Below, one piece after another: positions 9,542 to 17,205 of a stretch of 64,000 nucleotides of DNA (its first letter is position 1; each line of letters begins with the position of its first letter). The translations under genes and the position numbers were made by a program. The notes below the pieces were generated by a model. The model saw only the letters and a program-made list of their open reading frames with translations. It did not search any database and was not told the DNA's origin. Origin of the DNA: Lachnospiraceae bacterium (GTDB lineage: Bacteria; Bacillota; Clostridia; Lachnospirales; Lachnospiraceae); assembly GCA_022800815.1 (NCBI GenBank), contig JAAWRC010000001.1, positions 184,362 to 248,361 on the forward strand. Reading direction: 5' to 3'.

Positions 9542-11677
9542 ATGAAAACCTACCTGGCACATAAGACAGAAGACAGAGAACAAACTTTACAAGAGCACCT
9601 GCAGGGGACGGCAAAGCTTGCCGGGGATTTTGCGGCCGCCTTCGGGAAGCGGTCCCTGGGAGAGTTTGCCGGCGGGTTCCACGATATTGGAAAGGCATCG
9701 AAAGAGTTCCAAGCCAGGATCCGGAATCCGAATTCCACGGAGACCTGCGACCATTCCACGGCCGGAGCCCTGGAAGCGGTTAAAATGCGGCAGATGACGG
9801 CGGCCATGTGTATCATGGGACATCACAGCGGCCTGCTGGATCTTGGCGGACAAATGGACCGGGATGTGGACGGGACGGTTCGGGGGCGCATTAAAAAGGG
9901 ACAGGAGGGAAGAATCCCGGATTACAGCGGGTGGAAGGAAGCCTGTCCATCCTTATCCCTGCCAAGCGTGCCGGAGATGGACGCTTCCCAGACGGCTTTC
10001 GGTAGATATATGGAGACGAAATTTCTATATTCGTCCCTGGTGGATGCGGATTTCCTGGATACGGAAGAATTCATGAACGGAGAACCGGCGCCAAGGGGAA
10101 CGGGCGACAGCCTGGAGACACTGCTTGGGCGGCTGGAAGATTGGTTAAACGAACGTGGATGGCTGGAGGGGAAGACCGGCATAAACGGGATGCGTTCCGA
10201 GCTTCTTCGGACTGCGGCGGCCCACGGGCGGGAGGCGGAGCGGGGGATTTACACGCTGACAGTGCCCACGGGAGGTGGAAAGACCGTGAGCAGTCTGTAC
10301 TGGGCCTTATGTCACGGGGTATCCCACGGGCTGGACAGAGTTATCTATGTGATTCCCTATATGAACATCATCGAGCAGACGGCAAAGAAATTCCGGGAGA
10401 TCCTGGGAGAGGAAAACGTGCTGGAACATCACTCCAATGTGATCTATGAAAAGGATTCGGAGGAAGAGCAGGATCCATTTCTGCTGGCCAGCGAAAATTG
10501 GAATATGCCTATCATTGTAACCACGGCGGTGCAGTTCTTTGAATCCCTGTTCCACAACAAATCTTCCCGGTGCAGGAAGCTCCACAACATTGCGAACGGC
10601 GTGGTCATTTATGACGAGGTACAGATGCTTCCGGCCTCCTACTGGACGCCCTGCGTCCATGCCATGGAGGAACTTTCCGATTCGTTCCGGGCGACCCAGG
10701 TTCTCTGCACGGCTACCCAGCCCGCAATTACATTCCCGAAAGGGACAGAACCAGAAGAGATCACGAAAAACACGAAGAAACAGTTTGAACAACTGAAACG
10801 TGTCACGTTCGTAAATAGGGGGCAGACATCGCCGGAGGAACTTGCAGACAAACTAAAGTCCCACAGGCAGGCACTCTGCATCGTCAACACGAAACGGACG
10901 GCCAGAAGGCTGTATGAACTTCTGGAGGGCCGGGAGGGGTGTTTCCACCTGACGACGATGATGGTTCCGGCCCACAGGGAGGAAGTGCTCTCCGAGATCA
11001 GGAGGCGGCTTGGGGACGAGCTTCCCTGCCTGGTGGCAGCCACCTCCCTGGTGGAGGCGGGGGTGGATCTGGACTTCCCTCACGTGCTCCGGGAACAGGC
11101 GGGGCTGGATTCGATTTTACAGGCGGCGGGGCGCTGCAACCGGAATGGAAAGAAGAAACCGGAGGAGAGCATCGTGGAGGTGTTCTCCCTGGAGGGCAGG
11201 CTTCCGGATTCCATCCGGCAGCAGGTGGATGCGGCCCGCTATATAATGAAAGACGATAAAGAGTGGGACAGCCTGGAAGCCATTGAAGCCTACTTCCGTT
11301 TCTGGAGAGAGAAACTTCGGGGAGAGGAAAACCTGGATCGGAAGAAGATCATGGAGAAGGCAGAGCGGTATGCGTTCCGGGAAATTGCGGAGACATTCCG
11401 CCTGATCGACGAGGAGACCTACACGGTGCATATCCCCTGGGGAGACGAGGGAAAACGGCTGATCCGGGAACTTCGGGGAGGGAAATGCGGCAGGGGGCTT
11501 TTTCGGAAGCTGGGAAGGTACAGCGTGAATGTCTACAAATTGCATTACCAGGATCTTTTGCGGCTGGGTGATATTGAACTGATCCAGGGAACGGCAGTTT
11601 TGGCAAATGAGAAACTATACGACGAACACGCCGGTCTTGCTTTTTCGGCGAAGGAAGGCGAGGCAATCTTTATGTAA
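9542..11677 (+). CDS. cas3: Type I-C CRISPR-associated helicase-nuclease Cas3
   Basis: 711 residues. Cas3 is recruited to Cascade-bound target DNA, nicks the displaced strand and degrades it with 3'-5' helicase movement. The N-terminal HD nuclease shows HDIGK (H47, D48) and GHHSG (about 93-97). The SF2 helicase shows Walker A PTGGGKT (about 242-248), box II DEVQ (358-361, in place of DEAH, common in I-C) and motif VI AAGRCNRNGK near 520. GGGGGAG precedes the ATG. It is first in a tight cas operon; cas5c follows after about 17 bases. Confidence 0.96.
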   Translation: MKTYLAHKTEDREQTLQEHLQGTAKLAGDFAAAFGKRSLGEFAGGFHDIGKASKEFQARIRNPNSTETCDHSTAGALEAVKMRQMTAAMCIMGHHSGLLDLGGQMDRDVDGTVRGRIKKGQEGRIPDYSGWKEACPSLSLPSVPEMDASQTAFGRYMETKFLYSSLVDADFLDTEEFMNGEPAPRGTGDSLETLLGRLEDWLNERGWLEGKTGINGMRSELLRTAAAHGREAERGIYTLTVPTGGGKTVSSLYWALCHGVSHGLDRVIYVIPYMNIIEQTAKKFREILGEENVLEHHSNVIYEKDSEEEQDPFLLASENWNMPIIVTTAVQFFESLFHNKSSRCRKLHNIANGVVIYDEVQMLPASYWTPCVHAMEELSDSFRATQVLCTATQPAITFPKGTEPEEITKNTKKQFEQLKRVTFVNRGQTSPEELADKLKSHRQALCIVNTKRTARRLYELLEGREGCFHLTTMMVPAHREEVLSEIRRRLGDELPCLVAATSLVEAGVDLDFPHVLREQAGLDSILQAAGRCNRNGKKKPEESIVEVFSLEGRLPDSIRQQVDAARYIMKDDKEWDSLEAIEAYFRFWREKLRGEENLDRKKIMEKAERYAFREIAETFRLIDEETYTVHIPWGDEGKRLIRELRGGKCGRGLFRKLGRYSVNVYKLHYQDLLRLGDIELIQGTAVLANEKLYDEHAGLAFSAKEGEAIFM

Positions 11678-11694
11678 GAGAAAGGGGGAGAGAG

Positions 11695-12372
11695 ATGTCC
11701 ATAAAACTGGAAGTATGGGGGGATTACGCATGCTTTACCAGGCCCGAACTCAAGACGGAACGGTATTCTTACGACGTGATGACGCCGGGGGCGGCGGTGG
11801 GGATCCTGGAAGCCATCTTCTGGCATCCGGGGCTTCACTATGAGATCGACCGGATCCACGTGATCAAGCCCATACAGTTCACGAGTGTGAGGAGGAACGA
11901 GGTGAAGTCCAAGATCGGGTGCTCCGGGGTGAAAGCCGCCATCAAGAAAGAAGCCTTCGACGGGCTTTATCTCAACACGAAAACGGAAATCGTCCAGCGG
12001 GCGGCCACGGTGTTAAAGGATGTCCGATACGTGATCGAGGCCCATTTCGACATCGGCCAGGAGGCCAATGACACGGACAATCCGGGGAAATTTCAGGACA
12101 TCCTGAAACGGAGGGCGAGGAAAGGGCAGTGCTATCACCAGCCGTATTTCGGAGTTCGGGAGTTTCCGGCCCATTTTAAGCTGTGCGAGGGGGAAATCCC
12201 GGAATCAGAATGCAAGGGGGAAAAGGATCTGGGGATTATGCTTCACCACATGGAATACAGTCCTCGCAAATTGAAAGACGGAACAATGGCTTACGACGCC
12301 AGCCCGGTTTTTTTCCGGGCAGCGCTTTCGGACGGGATTCTGGACCTTTCGGAAAGTGAGGTGCTCCGGTGA
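11695..12372 (+). CDS. cas5c: Cas5c (Cas5d), crRNA-processing Cascade subunit
   Basis: 225 residues of the I-C/Dvulg Cas5 family. It starts SIKLEVWGDYACFTRPELK, the typical Cas5 RAMP opening, followed by the glycine-rich AAVGILEAIFWHPG. In type I-C, which lacks Cas6, this protein cuts the precursor crRNA at the base of the repeat hairpin and stays on the 5' handle. Its stop overlaps the GTG start of cas8c (bases 12369-12372), showing translational coupling. The AGGGGGAGAG ribosome site is well placed. Confidence 0.95.
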   Translation: MSIKLEVWGDYACFTRPELKTERYSYDVMTPGAAVGILEAIFWHPGLHYEIDRIHVIKPIQFTSVRRNEVKSKIGCSGVKAAIKKEAFDGLYLNTKTEIVQRAATVLKDVRYVIEAHFDIGQEANDTDNPGKFQDILKRRARKGQCYHQPYFGVREFPAHFKLCEGEIPESECKGEKDLGIMLHHMEYSPRKLKDGTMAYDASPVFFRAALSDGILDLSESEVLR

Positions 12373-14132
12373 TCTTTTATGAACTGACAAAACTATATGA
12401 GGAGCTTGTAAAACAGGGGAAGATCGGCGCTCCCGGCTGGATGAATGAGAAAGTGTCCTACGGAATCCTTCTGGGAAGAGACGGAAGCGTCCGGCAGCTT
12501 CTTTCTTTGAAAGACGAGAAGGGAAAAGCCGGAAAGGTGAGAGTGCCGGAGCATCCGGCGAGGACCAGCGGGGTGCTGGCGTTTTTCCTCTGGGACAACG
12601 CCGGGTATCTTCTAGGCGTGGACGGCGGTGGAAAGCCGGAGAAGGCGATGGAGCGGTTTGGCGCCTCAAGGAAAAAACATCTGGAGATTCTGGAAGAGGT
12701 ACACACGGAAGCTGCGGAGGCTGTGAAAAACTTCTTTCAAAACTGGGACCCGGGGAAGGCTCCGGAGCATGAAGTATTAAAGCCGGAACTGGAGGAACTT
12801 CTAAAAGGCGCAAACCTGGTCTTTTACTATGAGGGAGAGTCGGTGATGGAGGATTCCGGAATCAAGGAAGCCTGGGAAGCGTACCGGAACCGGGAAAAAG
12901 ACGGGGAGACGGGAATCTGCCTGGTGACGGGGAAACGGGAACGTATCGCAAGGCTCCATCCCCTGATCAAAGGGGTGTGGGGCGCCCAGTCCAGCGGGGC
13001 GGCGTTGGTCTCCTTTAATGCAAAGGCATTTTGCTCTTACGAGATGGAGGACGGAGGAAACGCCCAGACCGGGGAGCGTGCGGCCAGGGCCTATGGTGCG
13101 GCCCTCAACTATCTGCTGTCGGATTCGGAGCGGGTTTACCGGGCCGGGGACGTGACGGTGGTTGGCTGGGCCAAGGAAGGAAAAGCGGCCTATCAGGATC
13201 TCTTGATGGCGTTTTTAAACCAGGAAGATACGATTCGGGACGCGGACGTCCAGGCGGCCCTCAAAAAACTGTGCCGGGGAGAGACGGTGGAATGGAAAGA
13301 GCAGGAACTTCGGCCGGACAATGCGTTTTACATTCTGGGCCTTTCCCCCAATGCGGCCCGCCTTTCGGTGAGGTTCTTTCTGAAAAATGAGTTTGGGAAG
13401 TGGCTGGCCAACCTCCAGGAGCATGAGAATCGGTTGGAAATCATTCTCCCCGCATTTGTAAAAAAACCGTACCTGCCAATTTGGATCATACTGGATGAGA
13501 TGAAGGCCCCGGGAGGGAAGGACAAGCTTCCGACCCTGACTGCGGCCCTCCTCCGGTCGGTTCTCATGAATTCCCGGTATCCGGAAGAACTTCTTTTCTG
13601 TACCTTGCGGAGAATCCGGGCGGACCATGACCTGAATTGGAAACGGGCGGCCATATTGAAAGCTTATCTATATAAAAACAGTACCAGCGACAAAAATAAG
13701 GAGGGATGCAGCGTGGGATTAAACACGGAAACAGATCATCAGGCGTATCTTTTGGGGAGGTTGTTTTCCCTGCTGGAGAATGTGCAGCTGGAGTCGGCAA
13801 AGGGAAAAGATTACCGGAAGGAAAGTGGTAAAGATCCTTTAAATGTGACAATCAAAGATCATTATTTGAACAGCATGTGCAGTACGCCGGCTTTAGTATT
13901 TGCTCAGCTTATGAAGCTAGAGGGAAGCCATATGAAAAAGCTGAAACGGGATAATACGGGACGGGCCATCACCTTGGATCAGCAGATCATGGAGATCATC
14001 GGACGGCTGGAGGCTCCGATTCCCAGGCGGTTCGGTCCGGAAGAACAGGCGGTGTTTATGCTGGGATATTATCATCAGACACAGGAAAGATATGGACAGA
14101 AAAAATGTGAACAGAAAGAGGAGGAGGCTTAA
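12369..14132 (+). CDS. cas8c: Cas8c (Csd1), large Cascade subunit
   Basis: 587 residues, the usual size of Csd1. This subunit recognises the PAM and anchors Cascade to the target; its C-terminus also provides the small-subunit (Cas11c) product in known I-C systems through internal translation. Family features include CLVTGKRERIARLHPLIKGV near 180-200 and the helical C-terminal third. The start is GTG overlapping the cas5c stop. An internal ATG usable for Cas11c is plausible in the last 150 codons, but I could not pick one with confidence. Confidence 0.95.
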   Translation: MIFYELTKLYEELVKQGKIGAPGWMNEKVSYGILLGRDGSVRQLLSLKDEKGKAGKVRVPEHPARTSGVLAFFLWDNAGYLLGVDGGGKPEKAMERFGASRKKHLEILEEVHTEAAEAVKNFFQNWDPGKAPEHEVLKPELEELLKGANLVFYYEGESVMEDSGIKEAWEAYRNREKDGETGICLVTGKRERIARLHPLIKGVWGAQSSGAALVSFNAKAFCSYEMEDGGNAQTGERAARAYGAALNYLLSDSERVYRAGDVTVVGWAKEGKAAYQDLLMAFLNQEDTIRDADVQAALKKLCRGETVEWKEQELRPDNAFYILGLSPNAARLSVRFFLKNEFGKWLANLQEHENRLEIILPAFVKKPYLPIWIILDEMKAPGGKDKLPTLTAALLRSVLMNSRYPEELLFCTLRRIRADHDLNWKRAAILKAYLYKNSTSDKNKEGCSVGLNTETDHQAYLLGRLFSLLENVQLESAKGKDYRKESGKDPLNVTIKDHYLNSMCSTPALVFAQLMKLEGSHMKKLKRDNTGRAITLDQQIMEIIGRLEAPIPRRFGPEEQAVFMLGYYHQTQERYGQKKCEQKEEEA

Positions 14133-14134
14133 CA

Positions 14135-15025
14135 ATGGGAGAAGCGATCAGGAACCGGTATGATTTTGTGGTATTGTTTGACGTGGAGAACGGGAATCCT
14201 AACGGGGATCCGGACAACGGAAATGCACCCAGGGTGGATCTGGACACGGGACACGGGATCGTGACGGACGTGTGCCTGAAACGGAAGATCCGCAACTACG
14301 TGGAGACGGTGAAGGAGGAGGAGCCGGGATACCAGATTTACATTAAAGAAGGAACACCCTTAAACGTCAAGGACGCCGGGGCTTTTGCGGAACTGTCCAT
14401 CGACGAGAAAAAAATTCCGGCGTTAAAAAAGGAAGATCCGGAGCTGGACCGGAAGATCAGGGACTTCATGTGTTCCCGGTTTTTCGATATCCGTGCCTTT
14501 GGAGCCGTCATGACCACCTTCGTCAAGGCCAACTTAAACTGCGGGCAGGTGAGGGGGCCGGTGCAGTTTGGCTTCGCCCGTTCGGTGGATCCGATTGTCC
14601 CCCAGAGCCTGACCATCACGAGGGTGGCCATTACCACGGAAAAAGATGCGGAGAAAAAGAAGACGGAGATGGGAAGGAAGGAGATCGTCCCCTACGGGCT
14701 GTACCGGGCGGAAGGGTTCGTGTCCGCAAACCTGGCCAGAAAAGTGACGGGGTTCAGTGAAGAGGATGCAGAACTTCTGTGGGAAGCCATTTTAAACATG
14801 TTTGAACATGACCGTTCGGCGGCCAGGGGGAAAATGGCAGTGCGGGAGCTGATCATTTTCAAACACGATTCGGAGCTTGGCAATGCGCCGGCCCACAAGC
14901 TCTTTGACGCCGTCAAGGTGAACAAGAGGGAGGCCGGGATACAGCCCAGGTGCTATGGGGATTATGAAGTGACCGTCTGCGAAGAACAGATTCCGGAAGG
15001 AGTGACATGTATTCGGAAGAACTGA
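14135..15025 (+). CDS. cas7c: Cas7c (Csd2), Cascade backbone subunit
   Basis: 296 residues of the Csd2/Csh2 family. It begins with IRNRYDFVVLFDVENGNPNG, with GDPDNGNAPRVD just after, the hallmark of Cas7 in type I-B/I-C. Several copies polymerise along the crRNA spacer. GGAGGAGG precedes the ATG, two bases after the cas8c stop. The last 19 bases overlap the start of cas4. Confidence 0.96.
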   Translation: MGEAIRNRYDFVVLFDVENGNPNGDPDNGNAPRVDLDTGHGIVTDVCLKRKIRNYVETVKEEEPGYQIYIKEGTPLNVKDAGAFAELSIDEKKIPALKKEDPELDRKIRDFMCSRFFDIRAFGAVMTTFVKANLNCGQVRGPVQFGFARSVDPIVPQSLTITRVAITTEKDAEKKKTEMGRKEIVPYGLYRAEGFVSANLARKVTGFSEEDAELLWEAILNMFEHDRSAARGKMAVRELIIFKHDSELGNAPAHKLFDAVKVNKREAGIQPRCYGDYEVTVCEEQIPEGVTCIRKN

Positions 15026-15696
15026 AGGGCTATGGAGAGGACGACTACCTGATGCTCTCCGGCATCCAGCACTTCTCATTCTGCAAGAGACAGTGGGCGC
15101 TCATCCATCTGGAACAGCAGTGGGAAGAGAACTTAAGGACCGTGGAGGGAAATCTGTTCCACAAGAAAGCCCACGACGGCCATTCCACGGAGAAACGGGG
15201 AGACGTGCTGATCTCCAGGGGGATGCCCGTGTTTTCCAGAACTCTTGGCACAAACGGCGTCTGCGACATCGTCGAATTCCACCGGACAGACGGGGAGGGG
15301 ATTTCCCTGCGGGGCAGGGAGGGCAGATACCTGGTCTACCCGGTGGAATATAAAAAAGGCCAGCCGAAGGAAGATGAGACGGATATCCTCCAGATGGCAG
15401 CCCAGGCCATGTGCCTGGAGGAGATGCTTGGGTGTGAGATCGAGAAAGGCTATCTGTTCTACGGGGAGGTCAGGAGGCGGATCAAGGTACCTCTGGAGGA
15501 GGCGGTCCGGCAGCAGGTGAGAGACGCCTTCAAGGAAATGCACCGGTATTATGAGCGGAGACATACACCGATGGTGAAACGGACGAAGGCCTGCAACGCC
15601 TGTTCCCTGAAAGACCTCTGCCTGCCCCAGCTGATGAAAAAGAAATCGGCGAGGGAATACATCTCCAGACGGGTAAAGGAGGAGGACGAAAATTGA
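15007..15696 (+). CDS. cas4: Cas4 adaptation nuclease
   Basis: 229 residues of the RecB-like Cas4 family. An N-terminal cysteine (FSFCKRQWALIH near 22) and three C-terminal cysteines (CNACSLKDLC near 197-206) form the Fe-S site; the nuclease core includes VYPVEYKKGQPKEDE near 115-129. Cas4 works with Cas1-Cas2 to trim prespacers and select those with a correct PAM end. It overlaps cas7c by 19 bases and its stop overlaps the TTG start of cas1. Confidence 0.95.
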   Translation: MYSEELKGYGEDDYLMLSGIQHFSFCKRQWALIHLEQQWEENLRTVEGNLFHKKAHDGHSTEKRGDVLISRGMPVFSRTLGTNGVCDIVEFHRTDGEGISLRGREGRYLVYPVEYKKGQPKEDETDILQMAAQAMCLEEMLGCEIEKGYLFYGEVRRRIKVPLEEAVRQQVRDAFKEMHRYYERRHTPMVKRTKACNACSLKDLCLPQLMKKKSAREYISRRVKEEDEN

Positions 15697-16724
15697 AGAG
15701 ATTGCTGAACACATTATATGTGACTTCTCCTGACCGGTATCTGTCGCTGGACGGGGAAAACGTGGTGGTTCTGTCGGAAGGCGAAGAGGTGGGAAGAGTG
15801 CCCCTTCACAACCTGGAAGCCATCGTGACCCTAGGCTTTGCCGGAGCCAGCCCTGCCCTGATGGGAGCCTGCGCAAAGCGGAACGTGGCTCTCTCCTTTC
15901 TCTCCCGGTCAGGCCGTTTCCTTGCCAGAGTCTCCGGCGAGTGCCGGGGAAACGTGCTGCTGCGTAAAAAGCAGTATTTCCTGTCGGAAGATACGGAGGG
16001 CAGACTGGACATTGCAAAAAGCTTTATCATCGGAAAGCTGTTCAACGGCCGGTGGGTGCTGGAGCGGGCGACCAGGGACCACGCGATGCGGGTGGATGTG
16101 GAACACCTGAAATTGGTCTCCGGCAGATTAAAAAATGCGATGGAGGCGGTGCAGACCTGCAATTCCATGGAAACCTTGCGGGGAATCGAAGGGGAGGCGG
16201 CGAGCCTGTACTTTTCCGTGTTCGACGAATTGATTCTCCAGCAGAGAGAAACTTTTTCCTTCCAGGGGCGGAACAGGCGGCCTCCCCTGGACGAAATCAA
16301 CGCATTGCTCTCCTTTACTTACACCCTGCTGGCCAATATGACGGCCTCCGCCCTGGAGACGGTGGGCCTTGACCCTTATGTGGGCTTCCTGCACACGGAC
16401 CGCCCCGGGAGGGCCTCCCTGGCTTTAGATCTTATGGAAGAACTGCGGCCGGTATATGCAGACCGTTTTGTGCTTTCTCTGATCAACAAAAGAATCGTTT
16501 CACCCTCCGGATTTTTCCGGAAGGAAAACGGGGCGGTCATCATGGACGACGACACCAGAAAAGCGGTTTTATCGGCCTGGCAGACGAGAAAGCAGGAAAC
16601 CATCAAACATCCATTCTTAGAAGTAAAAGTGGAATGGGGAATGGCGGCCTACACACAGGCATTGCTCCTGGCACGTTACATCCGGGGCGACCTGGACGCC
16701 TATCCGCCGTTCATGTGGAAGTAG
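15693..16724 (+). CDS. cas1: Cas1 integrase
   Basis: 343 residues of the I-C Cas1 group, starting at TTG (KRLLNTLYVTSPDRYLSLDG). Conserved catalytic positions are visible in LRGIEGEAASLYF near 164-176 (Glu), GFLHTDRPGRASLALDLMEELRP near 230-252 (His, Asp). With Cas2 it integrates spacers at the leader end. The TTG start overlaps the cas4 stop (TTGA), so it relies on translational coupling; GGAGGACG lies about 6 bases upstream. Confidence 0.95.
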   Translation: MKRLLNTLYVTSPDRYLSLDGENVVVLSEGEEVGRVPLHNLEAIVTLGFAGASPALMGACAKRNVALSFLSRSGRFLARVSGECRGNVLLRKKQYFLSEDTEGRLDIAKSFIIGKLFNGRWVLERATRDHAMRVDVEHLKLVSGRLKNAMEAVQTCNSMETLRGIEGEAASLYFSVFDELILQQRETFSFQGRNRRPPLDEINALLSFTYTLLANMTASALETVGLDPYVGFLHTDRPGRASLALDLMEELRPVYADRFVLSLINKRIVSPSGFFRKENGAVIMDDDTRKAVLSAWQTRKQETIKHPFLEVKVEWGMAAYTQALLLARYIRGDLDAYPPFMWK

Positions 16725-16735
16725 GTGAAAATAGA

Positions 16736-17026
16736 ATGTTGGTACTGATCACTTATGACGTCAATACGGAAACGGCGGCAGGGAAAAAGCGGCTGCGGCA
16801 GGTGGCGAAGCAATGCGTTAATTATGGGACGAGAGTTCAGAATTCCGTCTTTGAATGTGAGATGGATGCAGCCAAATGCAGAGAGGTAAAAGCGATTCTG
16901 GAGGAAATCATTGACGTGAAGAAGGACAGCCTGCGGTTTTACTATCTGGGCAACAACTACAAAAATAAGGTGGAGCACATCGGCGTGAAGGAAAGCGTGG
17001 ACATGAAAGCCCCCTTGTTTCTGTAA
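16736..17026 (+). CDS. cas2: Cas2 adaptation protein
   Basis: 96 residues beginning MLVLITYDVNTETAAGKKRL, the typical beta-1 strand with catalytic-type Asp of Cas2 ferredoxin folds. It bridges two Cas1 dimers in the spacer-integration complex. The ATG at 16736 lies 11 bases after the cas1 stop with AGGTGAAAATAG upstream; the frame runs further upstream inside cas1 but without family similarity. It is the last cas gene before the leader. Confidence 0.95.
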   Translation: MLVLITYDVNTETAAGKKRLRQVAKQCVNYGTRVQNSVFECEMDAAKCREVKAILEEIIDVKKDSLRFYYLGNNYKNKVEHIGVKESVDMKAPLFL

Positions 17027-17205
17027 AAATTTCCGGTGCGAACTGTCGGTACACATAAAAACCCTGGAGGACTCGCACCGGAAATTCCGGAAAATTTTCT
17101 ATACATCTGCGCCTGAATAGGGTAAAATAAATGATATATTGCTTTATATGGCAAAAATGGACAAAAACGATATGAGCTTTTGCTGCGAATTTGTCTGTTT
17201 TTGCC
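17027..17205 (+). promoter_or_regulatory. CRISPR leader with long-range stem
   Basis: The 179 bases between cas2 and the first repeat are AT-rich in the second half, as leaders are. A perfect 13-base inverted repeat (ATTTCCGGTGCGA at 17029-17041, complement at 17073-17085) encloses a 31-base loop directly after the cas2 stop. The array promoter should lie here; no clean -35/-10 pair stands out. Confidence 0.7.
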
